From: Tubulanus polymorphus
Lineage: Eukaryota; Nemertea; Palaeonemertea; Tubulaniformes; Tubulanidae
Assembly: GCF_964204645.1 (NCBI RefSeq)
Contig: NC_134026.1
Location: 12,612,450 to 12,676,449, forward strand
DNA length: 64,000 nucleotides
Reading direction: 5' to 3'
In this document: positions 41,059-54,275 of the stretch, one piece after another
Layout: every line of letters starts with the position of its first letter
Numbering within the stretch: the first letter of the stretch is position 1
The notes under the pieces: generated by a model
What the model was told of the DNA's origin: nothing
The model's database searches: none
Seen by the model: only the letters and a program-made list of their open reading frames with translations
Translations under genes and position numbers: made by a program

Positions 41059-42265
41059 AGGGGTCATGAAGAGGTTTTGAATAAAATTTTAAAAAATTAA
41101 TTTTTTTGTATAAAACATGCACCGTATGCATCTATAGTATTCTCGTGGAAAAATTTTTTTAATATCTTTATCCAAACTCGAGAAAAGCCCGTAGCAACAG
41201 GACGCTCGCGTTTGCGCGGTGATGTCATTTTGAGAACACATCGCCTGCAGGACACTCAGAAGCGTTAAAATACAATGCTCAGTTTCGTTGAATATTGCGC
41301 TAATTTTACCGTCTTTTGAAATGCCTTTGCTGTGTGAAGCTATGAACTGTTCCCACAAAGGCAGCAACAAATCTTAGTGGCCAAAACCAAAGATTTGGCC
41401 CTAAGATGATGGACCGTAAGGGCGAAAACACCCGCCGTATGTGTAAACTAGCTTCACACTTTAGAGAAGGATTCTTGCAAATATTACAGCACACATAATC
41501 TTGGATACACAAAACTTATGTTTTTATTATCCGAGAGCCTTTTATTCTGCCAAGTGACGTGATTTGCAAATTCAATACCTAGTAAGAGATATGCGCTTTC
41601 CACTGCATATAGTACTGGCTTTCCCCAGTGACCCACATCGCTGTAGTATGTACAACATACTGACTGTATGTATGCAGCACACATTACTTTTACACGGGAT
41701 CGCGCAGGCTGGGCTGGGATTCACGAACAAGTTTACGGTTTCAGGACGCTTTTATGGTCCAGTACTGGATAAAACTTTCTCTGCCCACAGAAATATCTGC
41801 GATGTCTATATCAGTCATCCCCTCCGTGTGGTTTTTACAGAGAGGGAATGACTTAATTGATGATGAATGCTCGCTACTCCACGGCGTAGAAATATGCTGT
41901 ACTATAGTCATAAATTGCTTCGTTCTGAGGCGTCAGGTCCAAATTAAATGGAATGATTTTGACTGTCTATTAATAACAACTGTTGGCTTCCTTAACTCCA
42001 GACGTTTGATTGGAATCTGATGTATTTGAGTCACTATTTTGCACTTTAATCGCAGTTTGTTTCTATACACTACACCATGTTGTTTTGGTTGAATGATGTC
42101 ACACTTTCAGGTTGCAAAGGAATCAGCGCGGCCGATTAAAAGTCTTGTTTTAACACTAACTGAAGAATTAAAAATTAATTTCTTGACCACTAAATCAATC
42201 AATAGGTCACAACTGATGATAAAAAATACTTTTAGCCATATCTCAAAAACAACTTCATGACCCCT
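41059..42265. mobile_element. TTAA-flanked DNA transposon remnant (1,207 bp)
   Basis: TTAA (41055-41058), then AGGGGTCATGAAG; the far end reads CTTCATGACCCCT followed by TTAA (42266-42269). Perfect 13-bp inverted ends with a TTAA duplication fit piggyBac or Kolobok-type elements. Short frames inside show no transposase. Non-autonomous. Confidence 0.8.
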
Positions 42266-42517
42266 TTAACCTTTTGTCATGACTTCTGCATTGCTAAGTC
42301 ATACAAACACAACTTTCAGATATTTTCATTTATTTCGGTGGGCTCGACAACTATATCATTGAGGTTTTTCAATCGACAACTTAACATTATCACATCTACT
42401 TCATGATTACATAAAACTCTAACAATCAATCCTATGATTCATACAGTGATACTTTTCGATGTATATAGAAATTACATAGATACTGCAATGCAAATGTGTA
42501 AGTTCAAATTTATGCAG

Positions 42518-43593
42518 CCATCATTGAAATTCTTGTCACCCTCCTGCATAGGCTTTTAACTTTCGGGTTTTTCAGGAATTCAACAGTAATTCAGTCAAGA
42601 ATTCAACAGTATTTCACAAAGGTTGTCTACTACAGAAATACTACTAATGTTCAACAAATGATGATATCCCTTTAAAAGGCATTCAGGGATCATTCAAATA
42701 TGCCAAAATAGCATGACCTGAGGAATTCAACATTCATTTGACATTTTTCAATATGTGTGAGCAACATTGTTTCCCTAATTTCTATTGCTGTTAATTGTTG
42801 TTAGGTGTGAGACATCTCAGTTGCTTTCCAAATCAGCCTAGGTACCAATCAAATATTCTACTATTCAACGCCCCCTTGTGACTATATAGAATAACTAATG
42901 TCCTTAACTTCACCACAATCATAGACGATGTCATGAGCTACAATTTTGCAATTGACTGTGGTAACACAATATGCTCAGGTATCAATATAATGTGGAAAAA
43001 CTTTTTCCACCTACAAATGAGTACTGATGACGCCAATTGCGTCATAATTGGCTGATCAAAAATACCTGTCTCTGGTCTAAACCATCCCTTTCCAAAGAAT
43101 ACCCATTATAAATTGCAATGAGAAATGGCAAACCAGGAAGAAGCTGCAGGACTCGGAATATGGGCCAAAATTGACATTTTGGGCATTAAAAAGGTCATAG
43201 GAAGGCCATCTTGAGTCCGATCGACGCAATTTTTCTTATGCTGATGGACCCTTTGGGGATTCTAATATATATATAAGATGAAGGTAATTTATAAAAGCGT
43301 CTTCAAAATTTCCCTCAAAAAGTTCAAAAATGTGTAAAAAGTGTTGATTTTGATGAACAACAATGGCTGTCAGTCGGCCATCTTGATTCTGACAGGGCCA
43401 GTTTTTGGGCTGAAGATCCGTGTAACATTCAACTGAGTTTCAAAATGAAGTGAACTTAAAACGTGAGTAATCTGGGTCTCATTCGATCCGGTGAACAATC
43501 AGAACGAAAGATATACGATGTCAAGTTATGATAGAAAGAATCGCATTACTGTTGAATGCCTATGCAGGGGATGACAGGAATTTCAATGACACC
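42518..43593. mobile_element. Element with ~35-bp inverted ends and a 153-bp-repeat core
   Basis: TCATTGAAATTCTTGTCACC followed by CTCCTGCATAGGC at the left is matched by the inverse GCCTATGCAGGGGATGACAG followed by GAATTTCAATGA at the right. The interior contains a single AACGCCCCCTTGTGAC unit and the AAGTGTTGATTTTG and GGCCATCTTGATTCTGACAG text shared with the three larger copies at 44694, 51040 and 57633. The ends differ from theirs, so the core has been captured or the ends replaced. Confidence 0.65.
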
Positions 43594-43776
43594 TGCATTA
43601 ATGCAACTGGATCCATATGTCTAGTTTGTATCTAAAAAAATGACTCTAGATAAAATAAGTTCATTTCCATTGTTTTAAAATAGGAAAACAATTTCAAACT
43701 AGAAGTGTGGCACTAGGTCCTGATATCTAATTTAAATTAAAACAACCATATATGCTAACGTCTTTTTAAAAATTGG

Positions 43777-46700
43777 TCAAAGTTGCACTGAGTCTTCTTC
43801 AGTTCTATTGCCATCTAGCCCAGAATCTTTGATATATCTATCAGTGAGCATATTCGATTCAGACGTGACACTTCCTGTCTCCTCTTTATCATCATCTCGT
43901 GTCATGGATATATTGAAATCAACGGATGGTGTGAAGCTTTCACTACGGTTACGGTCTCCAGTTTCTGAATGACCATCAACACTTCCACAGTGGTGCTGCA
44001 TAGAACTCACTTTAGCCCATTCCTTTGAAAAGGGGTCATATTCATTGTGTTTAGAGCTTCGTTCCATGAGTGTAGCTTTCCGCGCTGCGATATAATGAGC
44101 CCGCTTTATTTTCATATACTGCACATCACTCAAAGCTTTGACTGTAAAATCTGGTGTATATGTTGGTTGTTTGGCGTAGAACCCGGGTCCTAGACTTGAT
44201 ATACTACTACAACTATTCGCTCGAGCCAATGGAGAAGGAAGTGCTGAAATTGTGGAAGACATTATAAGACATAAGATTATTCTCTTACTGAAAACATATA
44301 CATGTACATGTACTCATAAGTATTTCATAACAAATAAACAAAGAAAATAAGATGACCATCTGATCGATTCATATTTCATACTGTTAAAAGCTTACATGTC
44401 ATATCTTAGTCATATCTAACTGTCAATGAAAGGCTATAACCAGGAAGAAACACACTCTAAATATTTGGATGGATATATGAAAGCTGTGGGTACTGGAGTT
44501 TGTAATGGGTAGTGTAGTGTGATCTGTGTGCATTTGTGGCCAGCACACAGATCACATTGTTCAATGGGGTTTGGTCCAGGACTCGCGAGATTTTCAACAA
44601 CACGGAAGTAACGTGTAATAAATGATGACTTGAATTGCATGACTACCTACCACCCCTCATCATTGTTGGAAAACTAAACGTTCCGCAATGACTAACTAGG
44701 GGTCCAGGGACACCATGCCCACTTGGGAAATGGTTTCAAATGCTCAACAATCTAACAATTTCAATATTCAACGTCCCCTGGTGACCATTTACAAAAACCA
44801 ATGACCTTAAAACTCACCACAATCATAGAACATGTCAGCAGCTACGATTTTGTAATTGATTGTGATAACAAAATATGCCTCGTTACCAATTTAATATGGA
44901 AATACTAAGTCATTCTACTATTCAACGCCCCCTGGTGACCATATTCAAAACCCAATGACCTCGAAACTCACCACAATCATAGAACATGTCATGAACTTCA
45001 ACTTTGCAATTGATCATGGTAACAAAATATGCCTAGGTACCAATATAATAAGGAAATACTAAGTCATTCTACTATTCAACGCCCCCTGGTGACCATATTC
45101 AAAACCCAATGACCTCGAGACTCACCACAATCATAGAACATGTCATGAACTACAACTTTGCAATTGTTCATGGTAACAAAATATGCCTAGGTACCAATAT
45201 AATAAGGAAATACTAAGTCATTCTACTATTCAACGCCCCCTGGTGACCATATTCAAAACCCAATGACCTCGAGACTCACCACAATCATAGAACATGTCAT
45301 GAACTACAACTTTGCAATTGATCATGGGAACAAAATATGCCTAGGTACCAATATAATAAGGAAATACTAAGTTATTCTACTATTCAACGCCCCCTGGTGA
45401 CCATATAGAAAAACTTATGTCCTTAAAACTCGCAACAATCATAGATGATGTCATGAGCTACAACTTTCCAATTGATTGTGGTCACAAAATAGTCATAGGT
45501 ACGAATATAATAAAGAAATGCTAAGATATTGTATTATTCAACGCCCCCTGGTGGCCATATACGAAATCCAATTACCTTGAAACTCACCACAATCATAGAA
45601 CACGTTATGAGCTACAACTTTCTAATTGATTGTGGTAGCAAAATACGCTTAGGTATCAATATAATGTGGAAAAACTTTTTCCCACTTACGAATGAGTACT
45701 GGTTACACCAAGATGGCCGCCAATTGCGTCATAATTGGCTGATGAAAAATACCTGTCTCAGGTATAAAACATCCCTTTCCAAAGAACACCCATCACAAAT
45801 TGTAATGAGAAATGGCAAACCAGTAGGAAGCTACAGACTCAGAATTCGGGCCAAAATTAACATTTTTGGGCACTAAAAAGGTCATAGGACGGCCATCTTG
45901 AGTCCGACCGACCCAATTTTTGTTATGTTGATGGGCCCTGGGGGGATTCACATATGTCCGAAAGATCAAGGTAATTGATCAAAGCGTCTTCAAAATTTCC
46001 GCCAAAAAATTCAAAAATGTGTAAAAAGTGCTGATTTTGGCGAACAACAATGGCTGCCAGTCGGCCATCTTGATTCTGACAGGGCCAGTTTTAGGGCTGA
46101 AGATGTGTCTAGGGTAGATACATGTGTAACCCAAATATCAAGACGTTACCTTGAAGCGTCTTTAAAACTTCCCATAATAACTGGATTCCGTCTACGGACG
46201 GACGGACGGACGACGGACGAAAAGTGAACGCAATAGCCCGCTGGGACTAAAGTCCCAAGTGGGCTAAAAATTAGTAATAACATTTTAGAAATAGCCAGAA
46301 TTTTAACTTAGCTTTTATCTTATTTTTATTTTACAATTGCGATTGGTATAATTTTTTTTTAAACGGCCGTTAAGGAGTCATGTTTCGTCTGCAATTCACT
46401 GCAAATAGTTACGCAACTATGCACATTTCAGTGTTTTTGGCAGCTGTACACTCGATCGGCACCATTCGTGACTAGCTTCACTGCGGAATTATCATTAATT
46501 AACATCGCCATATCACATCATCAACTTATATTGTGCCTTAAAACCCTAACAGCCGAAATAATTGAAATGCACACACGATTTCTATCATTGAAAATTGAGA
46601 GAGTAGCCATGTTTGTTTTTGCTGCTTCGCGTAAATCCCGCACGGTGGCGGAACCGCGCGGAGTGGGGCCGATACGTCCAGTATGTGACCATGCTGGTCA

Positions 46701-49700
46701 TTTATTGATACAATCAATCCAATCACCCACGCAGATTAGGGACAAGGAAGTGCATGAATCTTAGTATTATTAACCATGAACTCAGATTATTTTTCAAATG
46801 TTTGTTTGTTTTGTATGTATAAGGGTACATGTCAAATTTCTAAGAGTGCAGGTTGATTCCAGAAAAGAGGCCATGGCCCGGTTTCACAAACGGAGATTCT
46901 AATTTGGGTTAGAGCCTCTAAAAGCCTCTAATTTGGGTTAGTTTGCTAATCCAAATTATAATTTTGAGGTTAATTTTCAATGGTCGTTTCACAAAAAAAT
47001 GAGTTAACGGTAATTCGAATAAGTCTAACCCGAAAATCTAATCCTGCTACAGAGCAGGATTAAATCGGCTAAATCGAATTAGTTACAACGAGAATGGGCT
47101 ACTGCGCTCTTTTTGGAGCGAGACTCGATCACAAACAATGGCAGAACTCTTTCGTTAGTTCTATAGATTTTTAGAATTCATCAAAAATCTCATTGGAGAA
47201 AGAATTCAAAGAAATTGAGATATCAAATTCAATTTCACCGTACCACCAAAAAATCCTACGATACTTCAGGCGCGTAGCAAGGGGTCTGACGATCTGACAT
47301 TTGTCGGACAAAAAATGTTTTTGACGAATTTTAGAAGGTACCTAAAACGTCTAAATCCATAAAAAAAAACTAAGGGGGGTTCGAGAAATATGTACTGAGT
47401 CACTCGTGATCGTTCCGTGAATACATTCGCCATGCGATGTTGCCTTTCGTGGGATTCGACACCGCTGACCACTATCGTATCGTACCGGTTTCGAGTTCTG
47501 CGATTCAGGTAGACGGTCTACTTCAGCTATTCTGACTGCGAATACAGGTGGGGCAGAATTGGACAGGCGACCAGTCTACAATTCAATCACTAAATAGGAT
47601 CGCATTGTTTACTTCCAGGTTAGGGTTTCACAGAAAAATATTCCGAAAATGAATTATTTTGTCGTTTAATCACCATAATCACGCATGTAATGTTAGAAAT
47701 TAATCATGCCAGCCCGCCAATGGAGGGTGAGAGAGCAGCAGAAGCCTTGGAGTCTGAAGCCAAGCGATGCTATACTATTTGAAGCCTGTTTAGGTGCACA
47801 CAAAAAAATCAAAATGTGATTGTGTGTAGTTGTAGTCTAGTGTGTCGATTCGTGTAACAGACTTACTAATGAATTTAGGCCTTATGAAAAGGGCACTTGT
47901 CGTGTGGGGTATAATGATTAAAAGGGGCACTTAAATCGGGTCGTATTTTTTTAAAAGGGCACATTTTGTGCGAGTTAAATTTATGTGGGCCTAAAGAATT
48001 CTTAAAAAGGGCACTTTTGTTTTAAATGTTAAAAATGGCAGGCTCGGGGTGTAATGTTTGAAAGGGCACTTAAATTATCTAAAAAATGGCCATTTCCACC
48101 TGATTAATGTTGAAAAGGTCATTTTTAACGGTCAATTTTGAATTTGAATCAACGATGAGTCAGTACTAGATGAGATTCAGCAAGCAGCCATCGACGATGA
48201 GCCAGTACTAGATGAGATTCAACTAAGAGCGCCTAATTATGTTGATCCACCGTCTGTAGAACCTGGTATGTCCTTTTGCACTTGTATTTAGCATAGATAT
48301 TTAAAGATTAATCTTGGTTATGGAAGGGTGAAGAGTGAAACAAATTCCAATGTATTTGTGAAATATGAATAATGATGGCAATGTTCCCACTCTCTGATGG
48401 GTCCCATGAAGCTTAGAATTATACAGCAGCGATGTAAGGTTTGTTTTTATTATAATATACTCATAACTGTAGTTTTGATTGATTGAATTTTTCCTGATTT
48501 TCAGATGTAAGTAGACATAGACCAAAAAGGGATTATGCATTTCCGAACGGGGCATATGGTTGTACAACTGTTTGCCTAGCTCGCTGTAAGCAGGAGTACT
48601 TCGGTCAATATGAATGGCTCACCTACAATGAAGAGAAGGACCATGTCCTTTGTATTTATTGTAGGTCAGTTTTCTCCTCCGATAAATTAGTGCAGAACAA
48701 GAGATTCGACACTGCTTTCATTACGAGAGGTTACAACAACTGGAATGAGGTATCTGGATCTATGACAAAACACAACAGGATTGATTCGCAGAGAGGCATA
48801 CAAATTTTCATTGGAAGGCAGAGGCAAAAGAACCAGAATGTAGGAGAAATGATTGCACATTAGAATGGCCAGGTTTGTCCTTCATTTGATTTTTTTCCAA
48901 TGTAATTAAATGACTCAGTCGGTCATGGTCCAGGCATCTACCATGATTGGTACTTTGACTCCAAATCTCCAAGTTGTGCCAGTACACTTTAATTTTGAAG
49001 AGAAAACAATATTTCATATATGCCTGCTGCTTTGTATTTTCAGAACAAGAAAGATAGGAGACATTGTCTTTTGAAAATTGTCCCACGCTTAAGGACTTGG
49101 CACGTCGAGCAGAAGCTCTGAGAGATCATGAAGAGATAGACTCTTTTTCAGTTTTTTAGAACTTTTTTCAGTTGCTTAAACTCCGGTCTGAGGATGACTC
49201 GTTACTCAGCGATTGGATCAATAAAGCAGGGAAGCGGTACATGTCACCAGTTATTCAAAATGAACTTCTCCAAATAATGGGTCTTCAGGTATGCATTATA
49301 ATTTTCATTAATAAGCAACAAAGCGTTATCAACAGGGTTCCCACGAAATTCCCCCAAATTTTTTTTACCCTGTTTATCACTAAACTATTGGAGCTGAAAA
49401 TGTCAGTCTTATCAAACCACCTGACTTGAAATAGTCCTGAAAGGACCAGATCTATGTGAAATATCAATTCTCAAAAGTACTGACACATTTAGAGCCCAAA
49501 ATATACTTTTTTGGAATCCAAGATGGCTGCTTACCAGCGATCTTGAATGCAATTTAAACTAAATAGGTTCATGTTCATGCCACCAAACACCCATGTTTTA
49601 CAAAAACCTAAAGATTCAAAGGTCATTGAGGCACAACAATGTACCACAGCGAAAACAATATCCCCAATGAATTTGTCGGGAATATAGTAATCCTTCAAGC

Positions 49701-50000
49701 ATCATATGAATCTGTATAATCTGTATGCTTAGTAACTAAAAACATTGCACTTACATTGAAGAGCCTGTAATCCGAAGAATGTGAATGGTCCACCTTCAAA
49801 CATAAGGTTTTCCTTACCAACAATAACCGAGACACGACCTTGTAGTACAAGTACAAAATAATCACATGGTTTACCCCGTTCAAATATTATATTATGGTCA
49901 GGGTCTTTATCTTCATAGCGTAAGCTCAAAATTATATTTTGACGTAGCAAACGCTGCAACACTACTTCAGATATCATCTCTGCTTTGAATGGTTCAACAG
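43777..50000 (-). CDS. CNNM: CNNM-type metal-transport protein, last two exons (5' part outside or undetected)
   Basis: Exon 50000-49755 (acceptor TTTTTTCAG, donor GTAAGT) encodes part of the cyclic-nucleotide-binding-like domain: AVEPFKAEMISE, then GKPCDYFVLVLQGRVSV and FEGGPFTFFGLQAL. Exon 44243-43777 (acceptor AATTTCAG) continues in phase 1 and encodes PSPLARANS, then YTPDFTVKALSDVQYMKIKR, an acidic tail and the stop. Both blocks are characteristic of CNNM (ancient conserved domain) proteins of the plasma membrane, linked to magnesium handling. The 5.5-kb intron is filled with repeats. Upstream exons encoding the membrane and CBS domains are not seen up to 64 kb. Which paralogue this is cannot be told. 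Confidence 0.85.
44694..46265 (-). mobile_element. Helentron-like element with 153-bp tandem repeats, copy 1
   Basis: On the minus strand it starts AGCCCACTTGGGACTTTAGT, a hairpin completed by CCCAGCGGGCT, preceded by TTTTT. It ends with the inverse word TCCCAAGTGGGC, a GGTGTCC/GGACCCC hairpin and TAGTT. A terminal 5' repeat with a subterminal 3' repeat plus hairpin is the Helentron pattern. Six units of a 153-154-bp repeat (TATTCAACGCCCCCTGGTGA at 44768, 44921, 45074, 45228, 45384 and 45537) fill the middle. It lies in the CNNM intron. The frame at 45529-45876 only reads through the repeat. Confidence 0.65.
46266..47879. other. Intronic DNA; one CCCGGTTTCACAAA-type element end
   Basis: No gene is supported. 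Near 46877-47160 the text CCCGGTTTCACAAACGG and TTTGGGTTAG repeats resemble an end of a GGCCGGTTTCAC-type element like that at 54276, but the opposite end was not found. Frames at 46468 and 47266 are unsupported. Confidence 0.45.
47880..48125. repeat. Degenerate repeat of AAAGGGCAC(A/T)T
   Basis: AAAAGGGCACTTG, AAAGGGGCACTTAAA, AAAAGGGCACATTTT, AAAAAGGGCACTTTT and GAAAGGGCACTTAAA recur every 35-60 bases, separated by variable T- or G-rich text. Origin unknown; possibly an old minisatellite. Confidence 0.5.
48136..49288 (+). pseudogene. hAT/ZMYM-like transposase remnant (TTF zinc finger and DUF4371-type part)
   Basis: Exon about 48136-48265 encodes a doubled DEPVLDEIQ-type segment and ends at GTATGT. 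Exon 48505-48863, after TTTTCAG, encodes RPKRDYAFPNGAYG, then YEWLTYNEEKDHVLCIYC and FITRGYNNWNEVSG, the pattern of a TTF-type zinc finger. It ends at a stop. About 300 bases on, 49167-49288 encodes LLKLRSEDD and KRYMSPVIQNELLQIM, like the start of DUF4371, and ends at a GTATGC donor. This is the order found in hAT-derived ZMYM-like proteins. The catalytic core is missing. It lies antisense in the CNNM intron. Confidence 0.65.
49289..49754. other. CNNM intron, no further feature
   Basis: No gene, repeat or splice pattern could be supported here beyond the donor of the CNNM exon at 49754-49753. Confidence 0.4.
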
Positions 50001-51039
50001 CTGAAAAAAAAATCAATTAGGTAAATATTGATATTACATTAATAAGTTAAAAGGAGGCTCAGTGGAAGAAACAACTGGAGGACTAAGGGTCCTGCTTATA
50101 AGGATTGGTGTACATATTTAAGTGTTGTTTGAAAATGGTGATATTTTGTAGGCGCATTAAAAAATTCCCAAACCTCAAAACAGGTCAAAACATTAAACTA
50201 GGGTCCAGGGATACCATTCCAAATTAATGAAATGCTTGACAATCTGATAATTCAATATTCAACACCCCCCGGTGAATTAACACACTAATCATATGAGCTC
50301 CAAAAAAAAATTTGCAGCTGATTGTGCTACAAAACATGCGTAGGTACGGCAATATAATGGAACATTGTCAGATCTGCCAACCCTACAGATATCATCTCAG
50401 GGACATGAACATTTTTCACAGGGACAAATCATTGTACCAATTTCCCAGGGACATTTGCTTTCTTCTGAGTGATGAACCCGAAATTCCTTAAAAAACAAGC
50501 ATGACAAATTTGAGTTCTTTTATGCGTTAGTCATCTTTCTTTTTTTTTCATCCATGGTGTTCATAATCATTTGTCTCTAACAGAAATAGAAAATGCAAAC
50601 TGTAATACATGTGTTACGAACGGTTAAATTTGTGTTGTCACTATAGAGTCCGGTCTCTGTATTTAATCAAGTGCGTATTATTCGCTCTGGTAAGCACACT
50701 CACGTCTCAGGACATAATTAAAGGTTGAATTTATAAAACATGAAAATGGTTAAATATTTCGTATTTCCTACCAAACGTAGCATAATAAATAAGTTATATA
50801 GAGACACAATAGGAAACCCTCCAAACATAATGGTCCTTGTTAGGCATGTTTGCACATCTTGTACTTATGACTCGTATGTATTTGCATTAAACCGTTACCA
50901 ATTAAGAATAAAACCAACCGTATGAATTGTCTATTCGTCGTTAGTTGCATATAAAATGTAATCATCAAAATTGGAGCAATGAGTATTCGCACATTAATAT
51001 TACAGACTGTATCTAAATCTTATTGGGGGTATTGAATAA
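50001..51039. other. CNNM upstream intron; partial repeat-family copy
   Basis: Around 50195-50370 lies a diverged end of the 153-bp-repeat family (ACTAGGGTCCAGGGATACCA, then CAACACCCCCCGGTGA). CAGGGACA words recur three times near 50399-50450. No exon was found; the frame at 50740 is unsupported. Confidence 0.45.
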
Positions 51040-51474
51040 AACTAGGGGTCCAGGGATGCCATGCCTACTTGGGAAACGGTTTCAAATGCTCAACAATCTA
51101 ACAATTTCAATATTCAACGCCCACTGGTGACCATATACAAAAACCAATGACCTTGAATCTCACCACAATCATAGAACATGTCATGAGTTACAACTTTGCA
51201 ATTGAACATGGTAACAAAATATGCCTAGGTATCAGTATAATAAGGAAATACCAAATTATTCTTCCATTCAACACCCCCTGGAGACCATATAGAACAACTT
51301 ATGTCCTTAAAACTCACCACGATCATAGAAAATGTCATGAGCTAAAACTTTGCAATTAATTGTGGTAACAAAATATGCAAGGGTACAAGTATGATATAGA
51401 AATTCTAAGTTTTTGTATTATTCAACGCCCCTGGTGGCCATTTACAATAAGCAATGACCTTGAATCCCACCAAT

Positions 51475-53165
51475 ATCATTATTTCATTATTTTATTATTA
51501 TTTTATTTTTCCATTTTGAATTATAATAATCGTACAAAGTAATACAAATACAAAAATTCAAGATGGAGGAAAACATGAAGAAACCTGTTAAGGTTTATAT
51601 GATATTCATGCCACCCTCGTACACCCAATCACACTCTCTTTCACACCACATTCACACTGAAAATATTTAAGTGCCAGATGGCAGAGACTGGCAAGGTTAT
51701 CGAAACATTAATTGAGAAGATACTGTTTGAGAGCACGTTTAAAAACCGGAGGGGATACTGATCCAATGATCTTCAGTGAGTAAGGTAAGTTATTCCAAGT
51801 TAGAGGGGCTGATACTTCTAATGAAAATTTCTTTCGATTGGTTCTAAATTGTTTTACTTTGAATGCATGATGGTTTCGGGTATGATGATGGTGAAAGTCG
51901 GAATTTAATGAAAAAATATAGCTGCAAAGCAGCGATAACGGGTTTTTTCTGGATGCATGTGATCGAAAGGTAAAATTAATTACCGGGTATTCGATGGAAA
52001 AAATAAAATGAGATGATTTGGATATTATCGGAGCAATCCTCTTTTTAGTTGAATGGTCTAACCCCAGTATAGTCCCCGTGAATTGGAAATTCTCGGAGCC
52101 CTCCTTTATTTACTTACTAAATGACGTCACAAACTGTTATTTCGCCGGTGCTTGTTGTCTAACAATTCAATTCAATTCTTTATTTACAGTAACCTAATAA
52201 GTAATTTTAAGTTTCACATAGGATGGAAAGTACATTCAGACAATCTGTTGGATCAAAGAGACCGTTATTACAGTATCAATTTATACATTTCATTTCGAAG
52301 CTGTCAGTTGCCGAATCTGAATGAAGATGAATTTTATTTGACGAAATCGGCGGAAAATATATAATAATAATAATCAACAGAACTTCAAGAGGGTTTTCGA
52401 CGAAAGTCAGAAAACCCTAATAATCTGAAAACGAGTTAGGCAGTAGTGAATCCTTATATTTAAATATGAAAAAGCACAATTGAAATTTCGTCATTGCTCG
52501 AAAAGTAAGGATACCTAAGTTTTTGAAGATGGGGGCTGTATGGTCAAAGAAGGTAACCTTCGATATAACCCTGATCGCACGCTTTTGAAGTAGGATTATT
52601 GGCCTGATTCTCGATTCGTAGTTATTGCCTCAGATAAAATTGCAGTATTGGAGATACGGGTAAACAAAACTATAGTATAAGGTTTTCATCACTAAAACTG
52701 GCAATCGTCTTTTAACTCTATTCAAAACACCAATACTACGAAAGATCTTTTTACAGACAAATGATATGTGGTCAGACCACGTCAGTTTACTATCAATATA
52801 TAAACCAAGAAATTTTGTGGAATGAAATTGCTTTATTGGCACATTTCCAATTTTTATGGCACAAGGGGTACCCTTGAAATTTCCGAAAATCATAAAATAA
52901 CATTTTTCAAGGTTAAGAGACAATTTATTAACTTGAAACCACATTCGAAGTTTGATGAGTTCATTGTTTATCAGTTGGAATATCTTATGATCTTTTGAAT
53001 AAGCGAAGCATGTTGTGTCATCTGCAAAAAGGGTGAAGTCAAGAATTTTTGAAGCATTGACACAATCATTTATGAATAATAGATATAAAAGAGGACCGAG
53101 AATAGAACCTTGGGGAACTCCGATAGTTATACCCCTTCTTGACGAGTTAATACCATTAAAACAAA
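51475..53165 (-). pseudogene. 5'-truncated non-LTR retrotransposon (RT part)
   Basis: Minus strand. RT motifs GVPQGSILGPLLYLLFIND (near 53120-53065) and FTLFADDTTC (near 53035) are followed by a thumb-like region, KLSLNLEKCYFMIFG, and the C-terminal SLEVSAPLTWNNLPYSLKI, ending QYLLN at about 51705. A TGA interrupts the frame near 52630. A 3' tail of AATAATAAAATAAT type ends the copy near 51475. The frame is split by a 502-bp Helentron-like insert (52418-51917); the sense of the flanking residues continues across it. CR1/Jockey-like clade, not resolved. Confidence 0.8.
51917..52418 (-). mobile_element. 502-bp Helentron-like element inside the LINE
   Basis: Minus strand: 5' hairpin AGGGTTTTC...GAAAACCCT (52418-52390). 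Near the 3' end GAAAAAACCCGTTATCGCTG leads to hairpin GCTGC-TTT-GCAGC and TATA (51917). Both ends match the 9-kb composite at 24425-33470. Flanks are GATTATT and TTTTTTCATT, so insertion between T residues with no clear duplication. An ATT microsatellite (52380-52364) and an AATTGAATTG stretch lie inside. Non-coding. Confidence 0.7.
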
Positions 53166-53254
53166 CAATTCATAGAATCATAGAACACGTTATGACCTAC
53201 AACTTTCCAATTGATTGTGCTAACAAAATATGCTTAGGTATCAATATAATGTAG

Positions 53255-54094
53255 AACAAAAACCCCAAGGGGCACTATGGCCAGCCTGTCAGCTTTTCAT
53301 AAAATGGTACATGATGATGCATTCTGTGGGTTAAATTTGTCGTAATACACTCCCAGCTGAGAGTCAATACCTAATAATTTACACAATACAATCGTAGAAT
53401 ACATAAGTAGCACAGACAGCGACTGGATCTGGCAGGAACAAACACCTCAGATAAATCTTTTCCCTTGGTCTTATTGATTTTAATGTAGAATAGAATTAAA
53501 TTTTCTGAAATTTGCTCAATAAAACAAAATTGAATTGGATTTGATATTTTTTGCTAAATAAAATTTGATTGAATTTGTATTTGAGCACATGGCTAATTAG
53601 CATATCAAGGTCATCTTTCCGATTTAAGAAAAAGCTATTTTTTCTGGACTTTGCACAATTGTCAACGATATTTTCTGTAGTGCTAATAAAAATATTCCTC
53701 TCAAAACCCAAATCAACTAAAGCTTTCACAGAAATCGATCTTGAAATACAACTTTAGATCTAAAAATAAAACCAGGAAGTTAAACGGTAGACGATACTGC
53801 GGGTTCATGTGAACACCTGCTGATTTCTGCGGCTAAGCCAATCATAGAGGAGTCTTTGCTTTCTGATTGGCTTTTCAAAACCGATATTCTTGCGATCAGA
53901 TATTCGCGAAAAAGCTCATATAAATTTTAACGAGGCCCTCTTTCAAAATTCAGCTACGTAGAGTTTGGAGAATGGATAATGTTTTAATGAATGATTTGTA
54001 TGATTATATGCTCAGTTGCACAGACAAAGAGCCTTTGCTCTGGAAACCATGTCATTTAAATTCGCTCCATTTGTATAGTAATAGGCTCAGCCTA
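53255..54094. other. Unassigned insert within the repeat-family copy
   Basis: Separates two parts of the 153-bp-repeat family. Two overlapping antisense frames near 53496-53757 are not supported. No terminal repeats found. Confidence 0.4.
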
Positions 54095-54275
54095 CGGCTG
54101 GCCTGAAAACTTTTTTCCGCCTACAAATGAGTACTGATGACACCAAGATGGCCGCCAATTGCATCATAATAGGCTGATCCCAAAAAGTTCATACTACAGC
54201 CATCTTGAGTCTGATTGACCCAATTCTTCTTATGCTGATGGACACTTGGGGGTTCACATACATACGAAAGATCCA

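Noticed and set aside
41089-42020. Several 66-95-codon frames on both strands
   Set aside because: They fall inside the TTAA-flanked element, overlap one another, and show no transposase motifs.
45529-45876. 115-codon plus-strand frame
   Set aside because: It reads through the 153-bp repeat unit and flanking family text; the same text elsewhere does not stay open.
46468-46764. 98-codon plus-strand frame overlapped by an antisense frame
   Set aside because: No family features or splice context, and both strands are open by chance.
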